64,000 nucleotides of DNA from Motacilla alba alba (taxonomy: Eukaryota > Chordata > Aves > Passeriformes > Motacillidae). Of this stretch, positions 1 through 11,880 are shown piece by piece; position 1 is the first letter of the stretch, and every line of letters begins with the position of its first letter. A program made the translations under genes and the position numbers. The DNA is taken from positions 2,666,001-2,730,000 of the forward strand of contig NC_052021.1 in NCBI RefSeq assembly GCF_015832195.1, written 5' to 3'. The notes beneath the pieces are model-generated. The model did not search any database, was not told the origin of the DNA, and was given only the letters and a program-made list of their open reading frames with translations.

Positions 1-3000
1 TCAGTTTTAAAGGCAGGTTAACAATGGTCTGGGGCTTGGTGGTTTAAGGTTTTTGGAACTCGAACAAAGGCACCAACCATGACACCCACAGCATGATGGA
101 TGTGTGAAGCAATCACTGCCACTGGCCATAACAGAAATGAAATATGGGAAATGGTAAATCAGGGTGGGAAGGAGGAGGAGAGAGCACTGGAGGGGTACCA
201 GAGGCACGGTGGTGGGGGAGCCCCTGGCTCAGTGAGCATTAATGGATGCAGAGAGGGAAAGACTGCCTGGATTTTTCATTGCTCCCTCCAAACCAGCTGC
301 ATCCCTCACTCCAAAGGAAAATAAACAAGATCTCATCTAAACACATCACTCCAACGCCCTGAGCTCCTGCTGAGCCCTCTGCTGACATCCCAGGATCTGG
401 GGAGGTGGGGGGAAGGTTGTTCTCAGGAAAAACTCCACGCTGGCAATTTTTTGTCCTGGCTCAGCCCCTTGCTCCGAGGTGGGAAGAGGGCATCTGCCTG
501 GGTGCATAATTGGGCACGTAAATAGGTCAGCACCAGCTCGTGGGGCTGCTGCAGACACAGATGCATTTTTCTTGCATCCTTAGGCAAGCTGGAAAATGTC
601 ACTTCCTCGCTCAGCGATCGCTAAACATTTTGCTGCCCTCAGTGCCCACCTGCTTCGTGTCTGCAGTTCTGGGAATATGCTGTCAGACTAAGAACAGGTT
701 TCTCTTTTTTCATGCATTTTGTTTGATTTTGGTTTCATTTTTTTCAAGGCACACACAAAGTGATTTAGAGCCCAAAACTGGGGTCAGTGCCCCGACCCAC
801 TTCTCGTCCCTGTTCTCGCCTGGGCCTCTGCAGCATCCTTCACCTCCCTTTTATTTTAACTGCGTAAGAGAAACCCCTAATCCAGCAAGTTTTCACGGGA
901 AGCTGAAGCCCACGGAGCAGAGAAATGCCTGCAGAGGGGTGAGAAGCTGTTGCACATCCCAAGGGCAAAGTCCTGACCCAGGAGATGGAGGGAGCTGCCT
1001 GTGCGTATCTGCATGCAGAAGGAGTGGCACACATCCCAGAGGGGCTTCTTTCCCTCAGTCCTGACTCCTCCATCCCTGGGGAGGAACATCTGGAACAGGA
1101 GTTCAGCTCACAGAGAGGTGTTTGACGCTGAATCCTGAGCTAGTTAAAGCAAGAGGATTTGGGGAGCAGGCTCACAGCAGAGTTTGAAACAAGCAGGGAC
1201 GTGGCAAATCCTTCCTGATCCCTGTGTGGAGGTGAGGGGAGAAAGATGAAAAGGATGAGTCCAAGAGAAGGAAAGGAGCAGGGACACTGAACAAAGCTGA
1301 AGCTCACCAGGAAGGTAGAAGGCAGCTGAAGATGCTTCAAAAAGAACCGTGCTTTCTATCTCCTAGCAACAGATGCCAGCAAAAAGAGGAAAAAAAAAAT
1401 AAAAACAACCAAGGGAGATGGTCAGGAGATAGTCTTGGTAGAGGAAATGGAGGCTTTGCCAAGTCTCACCCTGCTGGACCCTCATCCTTCCCCTTTTATG
1501 GGCACCACACCAGTGCCCTCATCCCAGCCAGGCTGTTTTTGCCCCCAGTGGCCAGGGTGAGAGGTTTGGGTGTTCTCAGCCCCCCTCACAGCCCCTCTTG
1601 CTCTCTCTCCCAGCTTAACTCGGGGCAACAGGACCACAACAGCTGTGCAAGGGCAACCAAACATCTTAGTAGCTTAAAGGGGGACTCCAAAATTACACGT
1701 AGGATGATGCTCAGCTGAGAGCAAGCACTCTGGGGTCTTCTGCTGCTCAGTATTTCAGGCTCCATCTGCTTCCCTGCAAGTGTATCCATCTGCAAACAGG
1801 GCAATATTTACAGACCCCAAAGCATCTGGCACCAGGATGCTTTAACCCATTAGGAAATGGCTGGAGGACACCACACTCAGGGCTTTTAAAGACATTTGGA
1901 GGGGGAAAAAAAACCTGCGTCTACAGGAAAATCCCCCCCCTGCCCATCCCTGTATCAATTACAGAAGAGGCATTAAAAGGTTTTAGTAATGATTTCTTGT
2001 CAATAACCTGGATCTTCAAGTCCCAGCGTTCTTACTCAAACTCTCCTGGGAGCAAGACATCCCAGCAGAAAGGGACACACCACAGACACATCACAGCAAA
2101 GGCAGAGGAAAGATAATAGAAAGGAGATATTGGGCAGAGAAAAAAAAGATCAGAGACAGCAATCTGTAGGAACAGAGACAGATCACGAGTTTAAAGGAAG
2201 GTGATTCTTCACTCCACGCCTATACAAATGATTTTCTTCCCTCTGCAGCTCCCCCCTCCCCTCTCTCCTGATGATTTGAAGGCTTTGGGAGCTGCAGTAA
2301 GTGTGACTGTTTTTCTGTGCAACTCAGCCAAAGATTTAAGTAGGCAGGAGGAAAGCACTCTCCTTTTCCATCAGCGTTCAATAGAGAGAGGGGGAAAAAA
2401 AAAAGATACCAATAAAAAAGAGAAGAAAAATCAGGAAAGAGTCCAAGCTGCGGATCGTTAAAAGAAAACACAGCTAGGAACATAAAAACCAAAGAGATGG
2501 AGTGGAAAAACACATCCTGGTGATCCTTCCTCCCTCCAACACTTCTCAATGTGTGTAAGGTTTTAAGGCAGAGATTAATCTGCAAGCTGCTGAGCCAGAG
2601 CTGGGCAAACTGGCCTGGGAGGAGCCTTCTCCTCCAGATCTTCTGATCATTCTCAGGAGAGACCCACGGGAGGATGCTGGCCTTGGGTTTGCTCAGCCCT
2701 TGGGTGATAAAGAGGGGGAGCACAGGGCTGCTGCTGGGTATGATAAACTCTGATTATCAACTGATTATCAGTTATATTGCTAATTCAGATCTCTGGGTCC
2801 AAAACCCTCTATGAGGCACGGGCTGTTTGGGGCAGACTCTTGTGTTATGGAGGTTTGGTGGCACATCCCCCTTGCTGGCCTGGTTTCCTGAGGAAAACAG
2901 GGAACACACGGTCACAACATCCATCTGTCCTTCCCTTCACTAATCAGTTCCAAACCTGTCAGTCCATTTGTACTCCGTCCAAAAAAAAAAACAAACCCAG

Positions 3001-4034
3001 AGGAGATTCACAGCGGTACCCGCTGGGCACCACAAGTGTAATCCCCCCCAGTGAAAGCAGGAAACATTTCACTGATTCAGAGGAATTCCTACCTGGAGGA
3101 ATCACGCAGGAGCTCCAGACAGAGCCCAAGCACCAGTAAAAAGCAGGTTTTTGAGCCCCGCAGATCATGGGATGGCTCATTTTCATTAGATCAGGAAAAT
3201 TCAGTGGGGTGGAGCAGAAGCAGCTGTTATTGATGCAATCAGAACTCACCCTCAGACATGTGATGTTGCAGGAACAGATTTTTTTCTGTCCTTCCCATGC
3301 TCCAGTGACATTCCCAGCTCACAGAAACAGGAATATCGCAGGATGAGGGCTTGGCTGATTATTTCCTCTTCTTTCCAAGCCCTTCATCTTTCTTTGCCAC
3401 CAAACATTGCCTGGAGCCCATCCAGAACTTTCCAGGAGCACAGCGTCTTGAGTGTGCATGCCTTGCAGCTTTTCCATTCTTCTTGATGTTATAAAACTGT
3501 CTTGTAAAAGCAAAATTAAAGGCTTGAGTGCTGGCCACAAAGCCCTTCCCATGGCCATGTTTTCTGTTGTGTGCAACTCCAAGACAGAAGGAGGGGGGCA
3601 GAAGGGGGGGCAGAGAGCTTTATGCATTAAACTTCTTTATAAATCTATTGAAGGTATTTCATCACTTCCCGACATTCCTCTATAAAACCCACTCAGCAAC
3701 GTTTACAAATTATAAAATTAGCTTTATGTGCAGGGTCCAGGCTAATGGCTCAGCTAAATCTAGGGAGCAGGAAGATTAGATGCCTCTCCCTTGCCCGTGG
3801 TGGGATTTATTTTGCAGCATCCCTTCCTGGAGTAGAAGAATTTCCCTCCCAAGCCAAAGCTTTCAACGGTCAAAAGAGGTTTGAGCACTAAGTGGAAAGT
3901 TTTGGAGAAGCCACTTCTGTGGGGAGCACATAGAGCTGGATGGCTCAGGGCAGCATTTGTGCTCCGCAAAGACAAAACATTTCTGGGAAATGAGGGAATG
4001 CAGAGCTGTAATCCCAGGCCAGACAGTTCAAGCA
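1..4034. other. Intergenic, no gene recognised
   Basis: Mixed-composition DNA with short A tracts (about 1388, 2395, 2978). No CR1, LTR or conserved exon was recognised. Open frames up to 174 codons lack family features and splice context. Confidence 0.6.
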
Positions 4035-5062
4035 TGTGGGATGGATGGATGGATGGATGATGGATGGATGGATGGATGGATGGATGGATGGATGGATGGA
4101 TGGATGGATGATGGATGGATGGATGGATGGATGGATGGATGGATGGATGATGGATGGATGGATGGATGGATGGATGATGGATGGATGGATGATGGATGAT
4201 GGATGGATGGATGGATGGATGGATGGATGGATGAATGGATGGATGGATGATGGATGGATGGATGGATGATGGATGGATGATGGATGGATGGATGGATGGA
4301 TGGATGGATGGATGGATGGATGATGGATGGATGATGGATGGATGGATGGATGGATGATGGATGGATGGATGGATGGATGGATGGATGGATGGATGATGGA
4401 TGGATGGATGGATGGATGGATGGATGATGGATGGATGGATGGATGGATGGATGGATGGATGATGGATGGATGGATGGATGATGGATGGATGATGGATGGA
4501 TGGATGGATGGATGGATGGATGGATGGATGATGGATGGATGGATGGATGATGGATGGAGGGATGGATGGATGGATGGATGGATGGATGGATGGATGGATG
4601 GATGATGGATGGATGGATGGATGGATGGATGGAGGGATGGATGGATGGATGGATGGATGGATGATGGATGGATGGATGGATGGATGGATGATGGATGGAG
4701 GGATGGATGGATGATGGATGGATGGATGATGGATGGATGGATGGATGGATAGATGGATGGATGGATGGATGGATGGATGGATGGATGGATGGATGGATGG
4801 ATGGATGGATGGATGGATGGATGGATGGATGGATGGATGGATGGATGAATGGATGGATGGATGATGGATGGATGATGGATGATGGATGGATGGATGGATG
4901 GATGGATGGATGGATGGATGGATGGATGATGAATGGATGATGGATGGATGATGGATGGATGGATGGATGGATGGATGGATGATGGATGGATGATGGATGG
5001 ATGGATGGATGGATGGATGGATGGATGGATGGATGGATGGAAGGATGGATGGGTGGAGGGAT
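4035..5062. repeat. ~1-kb (GGAT)n microsatellite with GAT interruptions
   Basis: Almost pure TGGA units broken by extra GAT triplets (giving GGATGATGGAT), rare GGAG variants and single GAAT or GATA variants. The 350-codon - strand frame (Ile-His-Pro-Ser repeats) and the Trp-Met-Asp-Gly frames on + are artefacts of a unit lacking stop codons. Confidence 0.98.
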
Positions 5063-8060
5063 GGATGGAGAGGGGTGCAATACTGAGAATATTCAGGGGA
5101 AAGGGCCGGTTTTCATTAATCTCAGTGCTTCACACAGGTGCAAGCCTGGCTGCTGGGTACCCTGTGCTTGGTACCCTGCCACACTGTTCAGGGAAGCCTT
5201 GGGCAGTACCAACCTGCTTCCCAGGGTTCTCCCAGCCCTTGGCTATAGCTCAGGGCAGGTCTCTGAAGAGTGCTAAAAAACCCATTTCAGAGACAGGACC
5301 GGCATCAGCGTGAGCTCAGCACAGCACGAGTGCCAGGAAGGGAGGGCTGAGACACTTCAGCCTCTCCTGCCCAGCTCACATTCCCTCTCCAGCCCCTCTC
5401 CAGCATACAGAAAGAAGCTTGATGTCGCTCACCTGGTCCTGCCAGCTTCCCCTGGGCAGCCCAGGCCTGTGAGGAGGGGTCTTGTGGCAGAGCAGAGTCG
5501 CCTCCCGATGCTTTTGGCCACTTGCTAATCCTCACAGTGCCAGGGATCAACATTGCAGGGCAGGAGGGAGCACATTTCACTAGTTCCCTCATGCTGGACG
5601 AGGAAACAAAAACTAATCAGCCTGAAGCACAGGGGGCATGAAGGGAACAAGCATCTTCAAGCTTTACTTCTCTGCTCCCTTTTAAAAAAAATAATTTCCC
5701 TCTGTAGGGTATTCATCACCACAAGTCAGCCTTGGGAAGAATTATCCATGGAGCTACACAGGGACTGCAAGGACACTGTGCTAGAGCAAGATTATTTACT
5801 TTTATAACCTTTACAGAAACAAGAGATAAGTGCATTAGAACAACTTGCTCACACACAGCAGCAGCAGCAGCGACTGCCTGCTCCATCCCTGCACCCTCCC
5901 ATTTGAGATGCTGCTCTGGATGACAAAGGGAGAGCCCACAGAGCAGCCCTGAGCCATGCTGGGATGGCTTTGGAAGGGGGTTTTGCCTTTGAGGGGCAGT
6001 GGCACTCCAGGGGCCACCCAGGGCTGCCCATGACACTGTGTGGTGGCACAAGGCTGGTGCAGCAGCACCCTCAGAGCCTCCCACTGCTCCTGCCGGGTTT
6101 TCCTCTCCAGCAGGCTCTGGCCACCAGCAGGAAGCCTCCCAAGCCCATCAGACACAAGTTTTCCAATGTCTCACACCGTGGGGAGCCTGCAAGAAGCTGA
6201 GAGCCCTCCCCCAAGAGCCTGACCTGCCGCTCAAAGGGATGGATGCTCATCCTCTGAGCCAACAAGGGAACAGCATCTCTGCACTGCTCCCTTCCTCTTC
6301 TCCCTGCCCTCTGATGAAGAGCTGAAGTTCTGCAGGTGGGTTTTGTTTCCCTGGCCCCTGGCACTGTGGCCATGCCCAGAAGCCAAGCACCCAGGGGCAG
6401 CTATTGAATTTTGGGGAGGCATTGCAATTTTCCAGCAAATTCACCTCCCCCCTCTGCCAGTCTGGGATGGCTTTAAAAAGAAATAAAAATCAAAGGTGCA
6501 TGGAAAAAACACAAGTTACCTCCAGTCTCTGCTAGGATGAGCTAAACTTCAAAGTGAAAATGTTCTATATCCCTCTTTTCCATTTGCCCCTGAACTTGTG
6601 TCTTGTACCTCTGGAGGTGTCTCCCATTTCCACAGAGCTTTGTGGGTGACATCCTGATCTACAGACACAGAAAGGAGCCTCTGTCTACAAGATAAGAGCC
6701 ACAAAATGCAAATTAAAAGCCCCAAATAGCTCAACATCAAACAAGGTCCATATCTACCCTTTCAAAGGCATCCAGGCTGCAAAACACCACGAGCAATGGC
6801 TTTGTTTGGAACATTAAATATGATACTAAAAACATCTCCCGTGCGAAAACAACGTGCACACGAGTTTGTTTATGCTAGAACTTTAATCTCTAAAATAACA
6901 GGTCTCCAGAGCTTGTTTTAGGCTGAAAAATTAATACCAAGTAATGATTCAAGTTGCATTGAGCTGGCATGGCCGGGTTTTGGTAGCAGGGGGCTACAGG
7001 AGGGGCTTCTGTGAAGCTGCCAGAAGCTTCTCTTGGGTCCAACAGAGCTGGTGCAGCCCGTGGTGAGGCAGAGTGACCCCTGCAGCCCCTGGAAGTCCAG
7101 GGGGGAGCTGGGATCCCCCTGCAGTGTGTGGAGGAAGGGGATGCCTGAAGGAGGCTGTGATCCCGAGGGATGCTGGAGCCCCAGAGAGAGAGGAGCCCAC
7201 TGCAGCCTGTGGGGAGGACTCGCTGTGGAATATTTCAAATATTCCTGCAGGACCCCTCCTGCAGCTGGAGAAGGATGAGGAGGAGGAAGTGGCAGAGACA
7301 GTAAATGTGTGATAAACTGACCACAACCCCATTTCACAGGCCCTGCACTGCTGGGCAGGAGCAGGGAGAAAATTCAGGGGTGAAACTGAGCCTGACTAGA
7401 AGGGAGGGGTGGGGGGGGAGGTGTTTTTAAGATTTGGGTTTATTTCTCATTACACTACTCCAATTTGATTTGCAATAAATGAAATTCATTTCCCCAAGCT
7501 GGGACCTTTTCCTGTGATAGTAATTCCTGAGTGATCCTTCCCTGTCCTGGTCTCGAGCCTTCCATTAAATTTTCTCTCCCCTGTCCAGCCAAGGAGGGGA
7601 GTGAAGGAGCAGCTTTGTTGGGCACATGGCATCCAGCCAGGGTCATCCCACCACACTAGGTCTGAAGAGGCTGGGAATGATTCCCTAAAGCAGCAGGGAA
7701 CTGTTGCAGAGAGTGCAGCCCTGATTTAATTAAAGCCTTAAACATTCTCCAAGCCACACGATCCATCCACCCATCAATATGATGAAAAGACTGCAAGTTC
7801 CCTTAAACTCACCCAGCCACCTCATGAATCTCCTGGTTGGGAGAGCAAGGAAAAATGAACTCTCGCTTCATTCTTCCATTTCCACACAAGCCTGGGCCAT
7901 TTTGCTGCTCCTGGGATGTGCTAAAGGAAGCTATTGCTGTGCAGTGAGCAGGGAGGGGGCTCCAGGCAGGAGCACAGCAAAATCCAGGTTGCTGGGACCC
8001 CATCCTGCAGCTCAGGCCATGTGTCACTGCCCCTCCAGATGCTCTTCCTCCGGCAGCATC
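5063..8060. other. Intergenic, no gene recognised
   Basis: Moderately GC-rich DNA with a short CAG run near 5,860 and G-rich tracts near 7,410. No domain-like protein in any frame. Confidence 0.6.
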
Positions 8061-8435
8061 CAGGTTTTGGTATCCCTTGGATGCCCAAAAGGATCCAAGA
8101 CACTTCCAGGCTCTGCTGTGCTACAGGAGTTATTCCAGTTTTTGGTGTCTCTTGGGTGCCCAGAAGGATCCAGGACACCTCCAGGCTCTGCTGTGCCACA
8201 GGAATTATTCCAGTTTTTGGTGTCCCTTGGATGCCCAAGAGGATCCAAGACACCTCCAGGCTCTGCTGTGCCACAGGAATTATTCCAGTTTTTGGTGTCC
8301 CTTGGATGCCCAAGAGGATCCAAGACACCTCCAGGCTCTGCAGTGCCACAGGAGTTATTCCAGTTTTTGGTGTCCCTTGGATGCCCAAGAGGATGCAGGA
8401 CACCTCCAGGCTCTGCAGTGCCACAGGAGTTATTT
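8061..8435. repeat. 75-bp minisatellite, five copies
   Basis: Five head-to-tail 75-bp units starting at 8061, 8136, 8211, 8286 and 8361, each beginning CAGTTTTTGGTGTCCCTTGG or a variant. The first two copies are most diverged and the later ones nearly identical. As 75 is divisible by 3 and the unit lacks stops in several frames, overlapping open frames (7779-8576 +, 7934-8605 +, 7921-8475 -) arise; I do not consider them genes. Confidence 0.95.
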
Positions 8436-10944
8436 CAGGCCCAGGAGGACAGCCTGGGGACAGCTCAGATGTCACCTCCCTTCCAGCTTCTCCTGAGTTG
8501 CACCGTTGGTTTATTCTCCATTTTCAGAGCAGAGAAAATCCAAGTCAGGCTTCCCAGGCACATCCCACCCCCCTGAGGATGGACACAGCTCCAGCAGCTG
8601 CCTGAGGGCAGAGGGATGGAGGCTGAGACAGGAGGGCTCTCCCAGCTGCACCTCCCCCCTGGCTCTGCAGCTCCATCCCTGGCTCAGGTCCACCTGACCC
8701 ACCTGCAAGGGGAGAAGCCAAAGGGATTTAGGCCCACGCTCATGGTTCCACATGCAAGGAGCACTTTCCCACTGCAGACCAAGTGAAAAAAGGAAATATT
8801 TGCCAGAATGAAAGTGTCAAGTGCTTGGCAGCTCTCCCTCTGCTTTGTTTCTTTTTTTAACTGCTTCAACCAGTTAATAACCACGAGGATTTCCTTCTTT
8901 TTGGTCAGGTAGATAGGATCATCCTGAGCCAGCTGAAGACAAACTATTTCTCCCTAAACAAAATTTAAAGCAAGGAGAAAATTTGGGGGTAGGGGGGGAA
9001 AGATTCAACAGGGAAGCTCCGAAGAGCATCATTTTAAAGTTAACATTAGTTTCATTTTGGCTCTAAACGTGGCTTCAAAAACAGAAGTAAAAGCACCTAA
9101 TTTCAAAAATGCACAAAAAAGTGGTTTGATTTTTTTCAAACTGCTGCTTTCTGTTGTCATCCTTTTTTTGTTGAGTTCAACACAAATAATTTCAGCTGGC
9201 CTGAAATGCTATTTTTCAACAAATGAACGCTTTAAAAGAAAAAGAAAAGAAAAAGAAGGAAAGGAAGAAAGTATCATTCTTTAGCCTGTACGTGTGTGTG
9301 CTACACCACTAATTTTTAGTTGTTGGCTTTCTGCTAGAGATAATGGCACTGACAAAATGGCTGAATAAATTACTCTTCTCACAAGTGTGTCAAAAGGGTT
9401 GACAGAAGAACAATAAAATTACATGGCATACACAAAAAAAAATAAGAAGAAGAAAATAAAAATATAAAAGTGTAGCCACACTTTGTATTTTATTTTTTTT
9501 AAGATAGGAACCACTGGAAGCATTTCTAGAAACTGAGCACTGACGTCACCACTTGGACACTAAAGCCCTCCCTGCAATCAGGTTTCCCACCTCACAGCAC
9601 TGCAAATGTGCTCCCCATGATCCCAAAAATCCAAACTAAGGAGTGATTTTATCTGGGAGAGCTTGGGTGACCTCAAGAACAAGAGCTCTTTGCTTGGAGC
9701 TGGTGTTGCTCCCCTGGGTAACCCGGCTCCAAGGCCTGGGGGAGGGCTGCTCCATTCCCTCATTAAATAATTCTGACTCATGAACACATCAGAAAACTTG
9801 AGTTGTGCCCTCTGACAGTTTACCTCCAGAAAGGCAAAGTTTGTCCAAGAAATCCTTTTGTGCAAATCATTCAGGCAGCATTAGTCATGTTTGTCCCTTC
9901 CTCGCCGAGACAGCTCCGGGAATTTGTGTGATTTTCATTGCCTTCCCCTGCACCCTCATCCATCCTGACCAAGTGAACTTGCAACTTTATCTCATCTTCC
10001 TGCAGCGTTGGAGCAAGACAGAGCTGCTGCTTCTGGCCAAGAGGAATGGCCTTAAATGCAATTTTCATCCTTTATTTTATTTTACAGACAACCCAAATGT
10101 CCCTGATACCCCAAGGCCAGGCTGGCTTTTGGCCTTCAGAAGGGTCTGAGCAATAAAAGGCATAAGGACATGACTGGAAGGTCAAACACTGCTGATATTA
10201 TATGTTAATATATTTATATTATGTATATATATTTATATACATACACCTCCGTTGCTTTTATTTATATTTCTCTTTCCCTCCTGATTTTTTTTTTTTAGCC
10301 AGGCAAATTACAGACACCTCTCATGCCCACATGAAAAAGATAATAAAAGTGCTCCTAACAGTAATCCAAAAGTTGCTCAACCTTGCACATTTCTGGTCCC
10401 ATGAGCACACACCCTCTTGGGTCACATCCTAGCATGAGAAGCCAGTTTTTCAGGAATTTTTCCAGGCAAGTGCCCTAAACATCTGATATTTCCCTGTCTG
10501 CCTTCAAATCCCAGCACATTTCTGGCAGATCTGTACATTTGTGTCTGACTGCTTAGCAGGGAAAATCTCTTTCTGAGCCATTTCCACCGTACAGTTTCTT
10601 CTGACATAAATATGAATTGAGGTTATGGCCCAGTATGATCTTCCCAGGAAAAAGTGGAGATTACATCAATGTGACCCATTAAAGCAATCTTAAATACCCA
10701 CTGATGGTTCATTATTGCAAGTTACTTTCCTTCCTGATGTAAAATTTATTCAATATATTGGAGGGGGAGAGAAAGGTCTCCAGGAAGGCATTGCCTGTAC
10801 ACCACATTAATAAAAACAGACAGAGCAAGGGATGGGCTTGACAAGTTGGAAGAGGAGTTTCCATTCACACAGCCCCACTGGATGAATCAAAATCCTCCTC
10901 CTCTAGGGCATGGAGGCCAAAAGGAAAACTTTAATTAGGTTGTA
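8436..10944. other. Intergenic, no gene recognised
   Basis: Includes an A/G-rich stretch at 9,232-9,275, (T)n tracts and a short AT-rich patch at 10,198-10,250. Nothing gene-like seen. Confidence 0.6.
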
Positions 10945-11255
10945 GCCAGGTGAGGGTCAGGCTCTTCTCCCAGGAAAAAAGGGACAGGGTAGAGGAAATG
11001 TCTTCAAGGTGCACCAGGGGGTTTTTAGGTTGGATATTAGGAAAAAATTCTTCACTGAAAGTGTGGCCAGACACTGGAACAGGCTGCCCAGGGAAGTGTT
11101 GGAATCACCATCCTTGGAAGTGTTTAAAAAAGGTGTGGATGTGGCACCTGGGGACACAGTTTAGGGTGGTGGCCTTGGCAGTGCCGGGTAAATTAAAGGT
11201 TGGACCCGATGATCTTGGAAGTCTTTTCCAAACCAAAGGATTCTGTGATTCTAAG
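10945..11255 (+). mobile_element. CR1 LINE 3' fragment
   Basis: Contains GGTTGGATATTAGGAAAAAA, CAGGCTGCCCAGGGAAGTG and the CR1 terminal GGATTCTGTGATTCTAAG. 5'-truncated. Confidence 0.9.
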
Positions 11256-11610
11256 AAAGAGCTCATGGAGCTGCCAGCTGGGCTTGGGTGCAGAAAAGGA
11301 GGTGAGGGGCTCCCCAAATCACCACCACTTGCCCCCTTCCCGTCCCCCGTGCAGAAAGTGGTGATGGGAGGCAGCTGTGAAGCTCTTCCAGCCAGGTAAC
11401 ATGGGGCTTCACAAAATCCCCTCTTCTTCTGTGTTTTACTCTTCATCTCTGCAACCTGGATCTGAATTTATAAACATTTTGCTGTGAGTCGAGTCTAGAG
11501 GGCTGGTTGTTTTCTTTGCACCTCTACAATTCAATTCTAACAAATGTATTTTTGAAGAAGGAGGAGTTTGTGCTAGGGAAGAAAAAACCTCTCAAACCCA
11601 AGGCTGAGAG

Positions 11611-11880
11611 AACCACAGAATTATAGAATCACAGAACCATTTAGGTCAGAAAAGGCCTCCGAGATCATCGATTCCAACCTTTGATCAATCACCACCTCAC
11701 GACCAGACCAAAGCACTGAATGCCACATCTTGAATAATTCCAGGGGTGCCAACTCCACCACCTCCCGGGGCAGCCTTTTCCAATGCCTGACAACCCTTTC
11801 TGTGGAGAAATTCTCCCTGATGTCCAACCTGAACCTGCCTGAGGCTGTCTCCTCTTGTCCTGTCCAGAGAAAACGAGCAA
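11611..11880 (-). mobile_element. CR1 LINE 3' fragment
   Basis: Antisense CR1 starting with the terminal repeat (ATTATAGAATCACAGAACCAT), then the GAGATCATCGATTCCAACC and CCACCTCCCGGGGCAGCC blocks. It lies about 355 bp from an opposite-strand CR1, 3' ends facing each other. Confidence 0.9.

Noticed and set aside
4028..5080. 350-codon - strand open frame of His-Pro-Ile-Ser repeats
   Set aside because: Produced wholly by the (GGAT)n repeat, whose unit has no stop codon in any frame; no start context, promoter or non-repeat domain.
5860..5875. CAG repeat as a possible expansion locus
   Set aside because: Only about five units, noncoding and unremarkable.
8061..8435. Possible CRISPR-like direct repeats
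   Set aside because: Contiguous 75-bp tandem units with no unique spacers, in a vertebrate genome; a minisatellite.
7779..8576. 265-codon + frame and overlapping frames on both strands
   Set aside because: Kept open by the 75-bp minisatellite; the flanking parts show no recognisable domain.
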